Shown here in pieces: positions 8,399 to 16,546 of a DNA stretch of 56,553 bases; positions within the stretch are counted from its first letter, which is position 1, and the number at the start of each line of letters is the position of its first letter. Source of the DNA: an uncultured Collinsella sp. GTDB taxonomy: Bacteria > Actinomycetota > Coriobacteriia > Coriobacteriales > Coriobacteriaceae. The translations under genes were made by a program, and so were the position numbers. Location of the stretch: contig CAAENX010000006.1 in the NCBI GenBank assembly GCA_900757495.1, forward strand, positions 1 to 56,553, read 5' to 3'. A model generated the notes under the pieces. It worked only from the letters and a program-made list of their open reading frames with translations. It ran no database searches and was not told where the DNA came from.

Positions 8399-9822
8399 GA
8401 ATCTGCTTGGTACTCGAGGGCTGCTACCCCTATGTGCACGGCGGGGTGTCCACATGGATGCACGGCTATATACAGGCCATGCCCGAGCACGAGTTTGTGC
8501 TGTGGGTGATTGGCGCTCACGCCGAAGACCGCGGCAAGTTTGTCTACGAGCTGCCCGGCAACGTCGTCGAGGTGCACGAGGTTTTCCTGGACGATGCCCT
8601 GCGGCTTTCGGGCGAGCAGCAAGAAGTCGACTTCGATGACCGCGAGCGCGAGGCGTTGCGCCGTTTGGTTTCGCTCTCCAATCCGGACTGGGACGTGCTG
8701 TTCGACATTTTCCAGCGCCGCCATGTGCATCCGCTCTCATTTTTGCAGAGCCGCACGTTTATGGACATCTTCCGCGACGTGTGCCTGGCCGAGTACCCGT
8801 ATACGCCTTTCGCCGACGCCTTCCACACCATGCGTTCGATGTTGCTGCCCGTGCTCCATCTGCTGGGCAGCGAGGTTCCGGTTGCCGACGTGTATCACGC
8901 CATTTCGACCGGCTACGGCGGTCTGCTCGCAAGTTTGGGCTCCAGCATGAATCACGCGCCGGCATTGCTGACCGAGCACGGCATCTATACGCGCGAGCGC
9001 GAGGAGGAGATCATTCGCGCCGACTGGGTGGTGCCGTCGTTTAAGGACCGCTGGATCCGCTTTTTCTACCTGCTTTCGGAGGAAATCTACCGCCGCGCCT
9101 TCCGCGTGACGAGCCTGTTCCATAACGCCCGCAAGACGCAAATCGACATGGGATGCGATGCAGAAAAATGCCTGGTTATCCCCAATGGCATCCAGTTCGA
9201 TCGCTTTAAGGACATTCCCGTAAAGCCCGATGACGGCTGGGTGGATATTGGCGCGGTGGTGCGCCTGGCGCCCATCAAGGACGTCAAGACCATGATCTAT
9301 GCCTTCTTTGAGCTGCACGAGCGCCTGCCCAAGGTGCGCCTGCACATTATGGGCGGCGTGGATGACGAGGAGTACGGCGCCGAGTGCCATGCGCTGGTCG
9401 ACACCCTGGGCGTGCGCGACCTGATCTTTACCGGCCGCGTCAACGTGGTTGAGTACATGGAAAAGCTCGACTTTACCATTTTGACGAGCATCTCCGAGGG
9501 CCAGCCGCTCAGCGTGCTGGAGTCGCTTGCTGCACGTCGCCCCTGTGTGACGACCGAGGTCGGCTGCTGCCGTGAGCTGCTCGAGGGTGCCCCCGGTGAC
9601 GACTTTGGCGTGGCAGGTTTTGTGACGCCGCCCATGTATCGCAAAGGCTTGGCCGATGCCATGGAACGCATGTGCGCGAGCCGTGCCCGCCGTATCGAGA
9701 TGGGGGAGCGCGGCCAGCGTCGCGTTGCCACATACTTTTTGCACGAGCAGATGCTCGCCAACTATCGCGCGCTGTACGACGAGACGGCGCGTGCGTTTGA
9801 CCTGCCCAGAGAGGGGGATTAG
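8395..9822 (+). CDS. pelF: PelF glycosyltransferase (GT4)
   Basis: 475 residues, usual for PelF. The start (MRICLVLEGCYPYVHGGVS) is the characteristic PelF N-terminus with the GGVS acceptor loop. The GT-B C-terminal half shows the donor site SEGQPLSVLESLA with the E-x7-E pair and RPCVTTEVG. It polymerises the Pel backbone in the cytoplasm, by homology with characterised PelF enzymes that use UDP-sugars. ATGA overlap with the deacetylase gene indicates coupled translation. Confidence 0.9.
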   Translation: MRICLVLEGCYPYVHGGVSTWMHGYIQAMPEHEFVLWVIGAHAEDRGKFVYELPGNVVEVHEVFLDDALRLSGEQQEVDFDDREREALRRLVSLSNPDWDVLFDIFQRRHVHPLSFLQSRTFMDIFRDVCLAEYPYTPFADAFHTMRSMLLPVLHLLGSEVPVADVYHAISTGYGGLLASLGSSMNHAPALLTEHGIYTREREEEIIRADWVVPSFKDRWIRFFYLLSEEIYRRAFRVTSLFHNARKTQIDMGCDAEKCLVIPNGIQFDRFKDIPVKPDDGWVDIGAVVRLAPIKDVKTMIYAFFELHERLPKVRLHIMGGVDDEEYGAECHALVDTLGVRDLIFTGRVNVVEYMEKLDFTILTSISEGQPLSVLESLAARRPCVTTEVGCCRELLEGAPGDDFGVAGFVTPPMYRKGLADAMERMCASRARRIEMGERGQRRVATYFLHEQMLANYRALYDETARAFDLPREGD

Positions 9823-9825
9823 CCG

Positions 9826-11370
9826 GTGGCCGGAATCGGTTTTGAGCTCAAACGCCTGTTTAGGCGCAAAGGTCTGTTTGCCACGATGCGCGCCTATGGC
9901 TACGCCGGCATTGTGTGCACGGGCCCCATGCTGCTGGGCGTGCTGCTCCAGGTGGGTATCTTGGTGCTGTGCGGTCTGTGGGACGTGGGCCGCGCCAACC
10001 AGGACCTGCTGGTGTGCATGGTGACCTATACGCTGCTAGCCTCGCTCACGCTCACGAGCTTTTTCTCTATGCCGGTCACGCGCTTTTTGGCGGACATGCT
10101 CTTTGCCGAGCGCGAGGACGAAATCTTGCCCTCGTTTTGGGGTTCCAACGCCATCATGCTCGTTGTGGGCACGGTGCTCTACGGCGTCTTTTTGCTGTTC
10201 TCGGGCGCCACGCTGTTGCAGGGGCTGCTGTGCCTGTGGCTGTTCAACATTATGATCGTCAACTGGAACGGCATGAGCTACCTTACCGCTATTAAGGATT
10301 ATCGCGGTATCCTGTGCAGCTTTGCTGCCGCCATTGGCGTGGCGTGCCTGTGTGCCTTGGCCGCGCTGGCGCTGGGGTTGCCGCCCGTCGAGGGCCTGCT
10401 GGCGTCAATCGCCTTGGGCTACGGCGTCATGCTCGCCTGGGACGTGGTGCTGCTGTACCGGTATTTTCCTCAGAGCGACCGCAGCCCCTGGCTCTTTTTG
10501 CGCTGGCTCGACCAATTTATGCCGCTCGCGCTCACGGGCTTGTTTACCAACCTGGGGCTCTTTGCGCACCTGGTGATTATCTGGGCAGGGCCCATTGGCG
10601 TGCAAGTCAAAGGCCTGTTTTACGGCGCGCCCTATCATGATGTGCCGGCGTTGCTTGCGTTTTTGACCATTCTGGTCACAACCGTCAACTTTGTGGTGTC
10701 GGTCGAGGTCAACTTCTATCCGCGCTACCGCGACTACTACAGCCTGTTTAACGACGGCGGCGTGGTGGGCGACATCGTGGTGGCAGAGGAGGATATGCTC
10801 GCCACGCTCAACCGGGAGCTGCGGTTTTGCGCGCTCAAGCAGCTGTTTGTGACGGCGGCGGTCATCTCGCTCGAGACCACGGTGCTCTCGGCCCTGCCAC
10901 TGGGCTTCAACAACCTGATGCACGGGTATTTCCGCACGCTGTGTGTGGGCTATGGCCTGTATGCCGTGGGCAATACAATCCTGCTGATCTTGTTGTACTT
11001 TACCGACTACAAGGGCGCCGTGCTTGCCTCCGGGCTGTTCGCGGGTGTGGCGGGGCTGGCGACCATCGTCTCGCTGTTCTTTCCGCAGCAGTTTTATGGC
11101 TTTGGCTTTTTGCTCGGCGCGGCGGTGTTTTTTATCGTGGCGCTGCTGCGGCTCGATACCTATACTGCCAACTTGCCGTATCGTATCCTGAGTCAACAGC
11201 CCATTGTGGCGACCGACAAGACGGGTCGCTTTACGGAGTTGGGCCGCTTGCTCGACCGTGCCGAACAGCGCTACGAGGAGCTGCGTTTAGAGGGCGAGCC
11301 GCATGGTGCGTTTGAGCGCATGGTGGTTCGCGTGTATCGCAATCGTTGGGGAGGTCCTGATGACCGATAG
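9826..11370 (+). CDS. pelG: PelG inner-membrane polysaccharide transporter
   Basis: 514 residues starting with GTG at 9826 (MAGIGFELKRLFRRKGLF, the conserved PelG start). About twelve hydrophobic helices cover most of the protein, in keeping with the MOP flippase superfamily to which PelG belongs. It presumably moves the polymer made by PelF across the membrane together with PelD and PelE. It begins three bases after pelF stops, and its 3' end overlaps the next gene by 11 bases. Confidence 0.9.
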   Translation: MAGIGFELKRLFRRKGLFATMRAYGYAGIVCTGPMLLGVLLQVGILVLCGLWDVGRANQDLLVCMVTYTLLASLTLTSFFSMPVTRFLADMLFAEREDEILPSFWGSNAIMLVVGTVLYGVFLLFSGATLLQGLLCLWLFNIMIVNWNGMSYLTAIKDYRGILCSFAAAIGVACLCALAALALGLPPVEGLLASIALGYGVMLAWDVVLLYRYFPQSDRSPWLFLRWLDQFMPLALTGLFTNLGLFAHLVIIWAGPIGVQVKGLFYGAPYHDVPALLAFLTILVTTVNFVVSVEVNFYPRYRDYYSLFNDGGVVGDIVVAEEDMLATLNRELRFCALKQLFVTAAVISLETTVLSALPLGFNNLMHGYFRTLCVGYGLYAVGNTILLILLYFTDYKGAVLASGLFAGVAGLATIVSLFFPQQFYGFGFLLGAAVFFIVALLRLDTYTANLPYRILSQQPIVATDKTGRFTELGRLLDRAEQRYEELRLEGEPHGAFERMVVRVYRNRWGGPDDR

Positions 11371-13129
11371 GATGATGTCTCGCCGTCGCCTGTTTGAGGC
11401 GGCTGCCGGTGCGCTGCTGCTTTCGGGCTGCTCGTCTCAGGACGAATCCTCGACAAAAAAGACCAAGAAGCAGGGCAAGATTAAAAAGGCCGATGCCTCG
11501 GGAGAGGCCAAGCACCTGCGCGATAAGGACGAGCTGTACGAGGTCTACGACGACTCGGGCATTGTGACCATGTACTTGACGGTCTCGCGCGGCAACAGCT
11601 CTGAGAATACCGATCATAGCTGGTCCGAGATCAATACGTATTCGGTCTACGACTATGCCGACATGGGCGTGACGCGCTATCAGGTTATGGGCCTGCTGCA
11701 GGCGGGTGACGAGGACGGTCCCGTTGCTGGTGAAGTGGGCTATGGCGAGGAAGCGCCCAATGCTACCGTGCAGGTGCGCGGCCAGACGTCGAGCATGAAC
11801 TCGCAAAAGAATTACAAGGTAGAGCTCAAAAAGGGCAAGGGTACCTGGCGCCAGCAGCGCGCGATTGCGCTTAACAAGCACATGGGCGAGGGTATGCGTT
11901 TTCGTAACAAGATGGCTTATGACCTCATCCGTGGGATTCCCCAGATGATGGGCTTGCGCACGCAGTTTGTACATCTGTGGGTGTGCGACCAGACCGAACA
12001 GTCCAACGATACCTTTGAGGACTACGGTCTGTTTACACAGGTGGAGCAGCTCAACAAGACGGCGCTCAAGGCCCACGGTCTGGATAAGAGCGGGCATCTG
12101 TATAAGGTGAACAGCTTCGATTTCCATCGCTTCGAAGACACCATCAAGCTGGCGGATGACCCCGACTATAACCAGACGGCGTTTGAGGGCATGCTCGAGA
12201 TTAAGGGCGACTCGGACCATACCAAGTTAATCGAGATGCTCGATGTGCTCAACGACGATACGCAAAAGATCGACGATGTGCTCGACACCTACTTCGATAC
12301 CGAGAACCTGGTCTATTGGCTGGCGTTTCAGATTCTGACAGGCAACTGCGATACGCAGAACCGTAACTGTTATCTGTACAGCCCGCTCAACTCAAATACC
12401 TGGTACTTTTTGGATTGGGATAACGACGGCATGCTGCGCAAGCTTGAGCTGAGCCTGAAGGGGTTCTCGGATTATTCGAGCTGGGAGCGCGGCGTGAGCA
12501 ACTACTGGGGCAACGTGCTGTTTAATCGCGCGTTGCGCAGCAAGTCGTTCCGTAGCGAACTCGATATCGCCGTGAAGGATCTGCGCTCGTACATGACCAA
12601 AGAGCGTCTGAGCAAGATGATCGAGCATTATCGCGAGGTGACGGAGCCGCTCGTCTTTGCTACGCCCGACCTGGAGAATTTGCCCGTGACTAAGGACCAA
12701 TACGAGCAGATCGCCGCGGCGATTCCCTCCGAGATCGAGGAGAACTATAAGAGCTTTCGCGAGAGCTATAAAAAGCCCATGCCGTTCTACATTGGCGTGC
12801 CGCAGATCGATAACGGTAAGCTGCGCGTGAATTGGGACGCGTCGTACGACTTTAAGGCGCGCGACATTCGCTATACCGTGGAGCTGGCGCGTGATTACGC
12901 TATTACCGACGTGATCTTTAAAGCCGAGGACGTGCTGCTGCCCGAGGTGACCTGCGATGCGCCCGATGCCGGCCAGTATTTTGTGCGCGTGCGTGCTGCC
13001 AACTCCGACGGCTATACGCAAGATGCGTTTGACTACTATGTGACCGACGATGGCAAACAGTACGGCATGAAGTGTTTTTACGTGCAAGACGGCGGTAAGG
13101 TCGTGGAGGACACGTATGAGGAGGGCTAG
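11360..13129 (+). CDS. CotH-family lipoprotein
   Basis: 589 residues from the ATG at 11360, which has GGGAGG just upstream and overlaps pelG. The N-terminus is a lipoprotein signal: MSRRRLFEAAAGALLLSGC with the lipobox Leu-Ser-Gly-Cys. A Lys/Ser-rich linker follows. The CotH domain (about 150-470) has VRGQTSSMNSQKNYKVELKK-type sequence and FLDWDNDGML, the acidic block of CotH kinases. The C-terminus resembles a fibronectin-like domain. CotH in spores is a protein kinase. Here the protein sits outside the cell membrane, and its substrate is unknown. Position in the operon suggests that it works on or with the exported polymer. Confidence 0.8.
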   Translation: MTDRMMSRRRLFEAAAGALLLSGCSSQDESSTKKTKKQGKIKKADASGEAKHLRDKDELYEVYDDSGIVTMYLTVSRGNSSENTDHSWSEINTYSVYDYADMGVTRYQVMGLLQAGDEDGPVAGEVGYGEEAPNATVQVRGQTSSMNSQKNYKVELKKGKGTWRQQRAIALNKHMGEGMRFRNKMAYDLIRGIPQMMGLRTQFVHLWVCDQTEQSNDTFEDYGLFTQVEQLNKTALKAHGLDKSGHLYKVNSFDFHRFEDTIKLADDPDYNQTAFEGMLEIKGDSDHTKLIEMLDVLNDDTQKIDDVLDTYFDTENLVYWLAFQILTGNCDTQNRNCYLYSPLNSNTWYFLDWDNDGMLRKLELSLKGFSDYSSWERGVSNYWGNVLFNRALRSKSFRSELDIAVKDLRSYMTKERLSKMIEHYREVTEPLVFATPDLENLPVTKDQYEQIAAAIPSEIEENYKSFRESYKKPMPFYIGVPQIDNGKLRVNWDASYDFKARDIRYTVELARDYAITDVIFKAEDVLLPEVTCDAPDAGQYFVRVRAANSDGYTQDAFDYYVTDDGKQYGMKCFYVQDGGKVVEDTYEEG

Positions 13130-13907
13130 CGCGCTGCTTGAGCGTCTGTCGGCACCTCCTACGCGTACCACGCAGGAGCGTTACCGCCACGAGCTCAAGT
13201 ACCTCATCAACGAAGGCGAGCACGCTGCGCTTGCCTGCCGTATGGCGCCGGTGTTTAAGCTGGACAAGCATGCGCAGGCGGGCGGTTACACCATTCGCAG
13301 CCTGTACTTTGACGACTACTGCAACTCGGCCTACGAGGAAAAAGACGCCGGTATTCTCATGCGCAAAAAATATCGCGTGCGCATCTATAACGGCGGCGAC
13401 AAGGTGATTAAGCTCGAGCGCAAAAAGAAGTACGGTAGCTGGATCTACAAGGAGGACGCGCCGCTCACGCGCGGCGAGTTTGAGCAGATTCTGGCCGGAG
13501 ACTACGACTTTTTGCTGAGGAGCCCCTATCCGCTCTGCCGCGAGTTCTACATCGAGTGCATCTGCAACATGATGCGCCCGCGGACCATCGTGGACTACGA
13601 GCGCGAGCCGTGGGTGATGGATGAGGGCACCGTGCGCATCACGTTTGACATGAACGTGCGTGCCGCGGTGGGAAGCTTCGATATCTTTGACGCGACGCTG
13701 CCCGCGCTGCCGGTCCTGGAGCCCGGCAAGCTGGTGATGGAGGTCAAGTTTACGGAGTTTTGCCCGCAGCTGGTGCGCGATATGGTGCCGCCGGGCGCGG
13801 CCGAACTCACGGCGGTCTCCAAGTACTGCCTGTGTTACGAAAAGACCGCCTACCTGCGTGGATTTAATTACTGGGAATCGGATTTTGAGAACCGAGGGGA
13901 TATTTAG
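13116..13907 (+). CDS. VTC-domain (polyphosphate polymerase-like) protein
   Basis: 263 residues with the VTC tunnel-fold hallmarks in order: RHELKYLI, RSLYFDD, KKYRVRIYN, KLERKKK and MEVKF. The alternating basic residues line the tunnel that binds polyphosphate or nucleotide in this superfamily. No membrane segment is present, so it is cytoplasmic. The ATG lies inside the last codons of the cotH gene (14-base overlap). Bacterial CotH, VTC and DUF4956 genes commonly occur together, but their joint function is not established. Here they are fused into a Pel operon. Confidence 0.85.
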   Translation: MRRASALLERLSAPPTRTTQERYRHELKYLINEGEHAALACRMAPVFKLDKHAQAGGYTIRSLYFDDYCNSAYEEKDAGILMRKKYRVRIYNGGDKVIKLERKKKYGSWIYKEDAPLTRGEFEQILAGDYDFLLRSPYPLCREFYIECICNMMRPRTIVDYEREPWVMDEGTVRITFDMNVRAAVGSFDIFDATLPALPVLEPGKLVMEVKFTEFCPQLVRDMVPPGAAELTAVSKYCLCYEKTAYLRGFNYWESDFENRGDI

Positions 13908-13910
13908 ACC

Positions 13911-14576
13911 ATGAGCACCAGGGACTTTTTTAAGAACTCCGTCTTGGAGGCGTTTGGTCAGGTCGACCCTGCCAAGATCGGCCTGTCGCTGCTCGTGGCG
14001 CTCGCCATGGGCATCCTGATCTATTGCGTGTACAAGCGCTTTTTTACCGGCGTGGTGTATTCGCGCAGCTTTGCCGTGACGCTCGTGGGCATGTGCGTGC
14101 TCACCTGCATGGTCACGCTCGCGATCTCGACGAACGTGGTCATCTCGCTCGGTATGGTCGGTGCTTTGTCCATCGTCCGCTATCGTACGGCGGTTAAGGA
14201 CCCGCTCGACCTGCTGTATCTGTTTTGGGCCATTACCACCGGCATTACGGCGGGTGCCGGCATGTACGCGCTCGTGGGGCTCACGGCAGTGGTGATCGTG
14301 GTGATGATTGCCGGCTTTGCGAGTCATCAGGACAAGGCGCGCGTGTACATGATGGTCATCCACTACACGGGCCAGACCACCGGCGACGACATTGTCCGTG
14401 CATTTGGGCGCACCAAGTTCACCGTCAAGTCCAAGACTATGCGCGGCGAAAAGGTCGAGATGGCCGTCGAGGTGTTCTCGGACGGTGTGGATATGCCCTA
14501 TGCCGATGCGATTCGCGCGCTCGACGGCGTTGAGGACCTGACGCTCATCCAGTACAACGGCGAATACCACGGCTAA
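13911..14576 (+). CDS. DUF4956 membrane protein
   Basis: 221 residues. Four membrane helices fall in residues 20-150, with the family motif MVGALSIVRYRTAVKDP between them, followed by a soluble C-terminal domain of about 75 residues that looks like an ACT-like fold. It starts three bases after the VTC gene. It is the last gene of the operon. A 10-bp perfect hairpin follows at 14583-14606. DUF4956 proteins are usual partners of VTC and CotH, probably as the membrane part. Confidence 0.85.
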   Translation: MSTRDFFKNSVLEAFGQVDPAKIGLSLLVALAMGILIYCVYKRFFTGVVYSRSFAVTLVGMCVLTCMVTLAISTNVVISLGMVGALSIVRYRTAVKDPLDLLYLFWAITTGITAGAGMYALVGLTAVVIVVMIAGFASHQDKARVYMMVIHYTGQTTGDDIVRAFGRTKFTVKSKTMRGEKVEMAVEVFSDGVDMPYADAIRALDGVEDLTLIQYNGEYHG

Positions 14577-14582
14577 CTATGT

Positions 14583-14606
14583 TCCGGCGTTTTAACAAAC
14601 GCCGGA
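14583..14606 (+). terminator. Perfect 10-bp hairpin after the Pel operon
   Basis: TCCGGCGTTT (14583-14592) pairs perfectly with 14597-14606 across a 4-nt loop. It starts seven bases after the DUF4956 stop. There is no T-run behind it, so it may act as an mRNA 3'-end stabiliser or need Rho. Confidence 0.5.
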
Positions 14607-14616
14607 CCGCTTGACG

Positions 14617-14730
14617 CTGCGCGGGCATCTGCCGGGCGATCTCCCGCTCAAACCGTCGCTCGCGTACATAAAGTACGCGTCGCTCCTCTTTCGCGGCACC
14701 TCGCCACGGCAGCTGCCCGCTCGCTGGCGC
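14617..14730. repeat. Large imperfect palindrome between the Pel operon and the PLP gene
   Basis: The region is centred on CGCGTAC-ATAAA-GTACGCG (14661-14679). The flanks continue to pair with interruptions: the left arm 14620-14667 and the reverse complement of 14673-14730 agree at roughly three quarters of positions. No ORF with a start is supported here. It resembles a REP/BIME-type intergenic repeat. Confidence 0.55.
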
Positions 14731-14787
14731 GTGCTCTTCCAGGATGGCTAATTTGGTTCAGTTTTATTATTTAAGGGACGGTGTCGC

Positions 14788-15780
14788 GTGGACGTGCAAC
14801 AGTTAGAAGAGGACTGGGCTGCGAGGGCTGGTGCGCGTGAGGCGCGTCTTGTTGCGGCCTCGCATGTGCCGGCGGCGCTGTCGATGCTGGGGATTGTGCA
14901 GCCCGGCGATCGCCTGGTGGTCTTTGCGGATGACTTTGCCGATGCGTTTGCCTGCGGCTTTGATGGCTGCGATGTTGCGCTGGTGGGGGAGCCCGCGGCT
15001 GCGGCGTTTGCTGCTGCGTCCGAGGGTTTTGATGCTTCGTTTGATGCCGAGGGGCCGCATCTGTGGTGGTTCGTCAACTCCATCGGCGGGTTTGGCCTGC
15101 GTGTGCCCGACCTTCGTGCGCTGGGTCGCGCGGCTCGTGAGTTGCATGCGCTGCTCGTGGTTGATAACACTGTGTCGGGCGTCTTTGGGTGCGACCCGCT
15201 GCGTCTGGGCGCCGCGCTTTCGCTCGAGGCGCTCGACCGCGTGTGTGCTGGCGTTGCGCCGCGCAAGCTCGTCGCCGCTTCGGTGGCGCGCTCGCAGCTT
15301 AAGCGCCATCGCGTGGATGCCGCGGCCGAGTGCGCGCACGCCCTGCTCGAGGGGTGCGGATTGGCTGCGCTCGACTTGTCCTCCGATGAGGCCGAGATTC
15401 TAGAGCATGGGCTCGACACGATCGACACCCGCATGCAGGCGCATTTCGACCGCGCCCGTGCGCTAGCCGAGTATCTGGCCGCCAACGAGATGGTACGCAA
15501 CGTGCGCTATCCCGGGCTGACCTCGCATCCCGACCATACCATCGCGACCGGCATCCTGGAGCACGGCTTTGGCCCGGCAGTAGAGTTTGACCTGATGGAC
15601 TGCACCGCGGGCGAATTCTTTAACGCACTGCCCGACAAGTTCCGTATATCGCCCGCCGGCGGCGCAACGACGCGCCTCTCTGCTCCGCGAGGCAAGCAGG
15701 GGAGCACCATTCGCCTCTTCGCCGGCGCTGATGATCCCCTGGTAGTGGCTGCCACCCTAGACACCGCCCTCCGGAACTAG
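14788..15780 (+). CDS. Cys/Met-metabolism PLP-fold protein, catalytic lysine motif not found
   Basis: 330 residues from GTG at 14788 (AAGGGA nine bases upstream). The fold of cystathionine gamma-synthase relatives is clear: SMLGIVQPGDRLVVF near the start, LLVVDNTVSGVFGCDPLRLGA in the middle, and a C-terminus with HPDH, FRISPAGGATTRLSAP and STIRLFAG. The family normally reads S-x-T-K-Y after the VDNT...LGAD stretch, where Lys holds PLP. Here the sequence is LGAALSLEALDRVCAG, without that Lys. It is about 60 residues shorter than active enzymes, mostly at the N-terminus. It may be a non-enzymatic relative or use PLP differently. Confidence 0.7.
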   Translation: MDVQQLEEDWAARAGAREARLVAASHVPAALSMLGIVQPGDRLVVFADDFADAFACGFDGCDVALVGEPAAAAFAAASEGFDASFDAEGPHLWWFVNSIGGFGLRVPDLRALGRAARELHALLVVDNTVSGVFGCDPLRLGAALSLEALDRVCAGVAPRKLVAASVARSQLKRHRVDAAAECAHALLEGCGLAALDLSSDEAEILEHGLDTIDTRMQAHFDRARALAEYLAANEMVRNVRYPGLTSHPDHTIATGILEHGFGPAVEFDLMDCTAGEFFNALPDKFRISPAGGATTRLSAPRGKQGSTIRLFAGADDPLVVAATLDTALRN

Positions 15781-15808
15781 CTAGTATTGGGTCTGTGCCA
15801 CGAAAACG

Positions 15809-15944
15809 GCCTATCTACTACGTTTAACCCCTAGGGGTCAACCATACCCGCCATTTTTGAAAAATGGCAAGCTGTCTACCAGCGGTTTTATTTTCACGAA
15901 ATCTGGGGTGGTCGAGGGTGTTCAACTAAACGTAGTAAATGGGC
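15809..15944. repeat. Intergenic element bounded by inverted TACTACGTTTA
   Basis: TACTACGTTTA at 15816-15826 is repeated inverted at 15927-15937, and the flanking bases partly match as well. Inside is a tight inverted repeat (GCCATTTTT 15850-15858 with 15860-15868). The rest of 15781-16005 holds no supported gene. It could be a MITE-like repeat or a structured RNA. Confidence 0.5.
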
Positions 15945-16005
15945 GCATTTTATGGCGCGCGTCTTAATTCGTTAGTGCGGCGGACCAATAATCAGCCCAG
16001 ATAGT

Positions 16006-16353
16006 TTACTTTGCGTTAATGCTGGCGATGAGGTCGTTGGCTTTGGTGGCGATGACGTTGTTGATGTCGGCCTGCAGCTCCTCGTACGCCGCTATGGCTC
16101 GCTCGCCGGCGGGGGTGAGCGATGATCCGCGGGCGCCGTCGCGCTCGATGAGCTTGCAGCCCAGCTGTCCTTCCGCCTCGTTCACAATGCGCCAGGCTTT
16201 GGAATACGCCATGCCCATGCTCTTGGCGGCGCGGTTGAGCGAGTGCTCGCGGGCGATGCCCTGCAGCAGCAAGACACAGCCGTGGCCGAACACGCCCGGC
16301 AGGTCTTTGTCGCACGCTTGAATGACCAACTTTGCCGTCGTCTTGTACTCCAT
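16006..16353 (-). CDS. ModE/LysR-type winged-helix DNA-binding protein
   Basis: 115 residues. This is a single winged helix domain of the ModE N-terminal / LysR type (LNRAAKSMGMAYSKAWRIVN, then a wing with LTPAGERAIAAYEELQ). It lacks the molybdate-binding TOBE domains of full ModE and lacks a LysR effector domain. Proteins of this size often regulate molybdate or redox genes, but no such genes are nearby. It is divergent from guaB across 193 bases. Confidence 0.8.
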   Translation of the reverse strand: MEYKTTAKLVIQACDKDLPGVFGHGCVLLLQGIAREHSLNRAAKSMGMAYSKAWRIVNEAEGQLGCKLIERDGARGSSLTPAGERAIAAYEELQADINNVIATKANDLIASINAK

Positions 16354-16438
16354 GTGCTCCGCGTCTCCCCGCTAAAGTGTTTGCTGGGCAAACGCAAAGC
16401 CTGCGTCAAACCCTCGTGTGCTCTTCTTAAATCATGCA

Positions 16439-16488
16439 TTGTAGCAGTCAAAGTGCGTTAAGATACTTCCCCAGTATTGGGCGCCCAA
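16439..16488 (+). promoter_or_regulatory. guaB promoter with a perfect palindrome near the start point
   Basis: TTGTAG (16439-16444) and GATACT (16462-16467) are 17 bp apart. Immediately after, TTGGGCGCCCAA at 16477-16488 is a perfect 12-bp palindrome, followed two bases later by another TTGGGC half-site. This placement around +1 to +25 fits an operator or a 5' hairpin. The factor is unknown. Confidence 0.45.
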
Positions 16489-16546
16489 GGTTGGGCTGGG
16501 TCCTACGAGGCCTGCAGCCGGCCGGTCGCATGGAAAAAGGAGAAAC

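Noticed and set aside
16006..16353. Full ModE molybdate regulator
   Set aside because: Only the winged helix is present, there is no TOBE domain, and there are no mod transport genes in the window.
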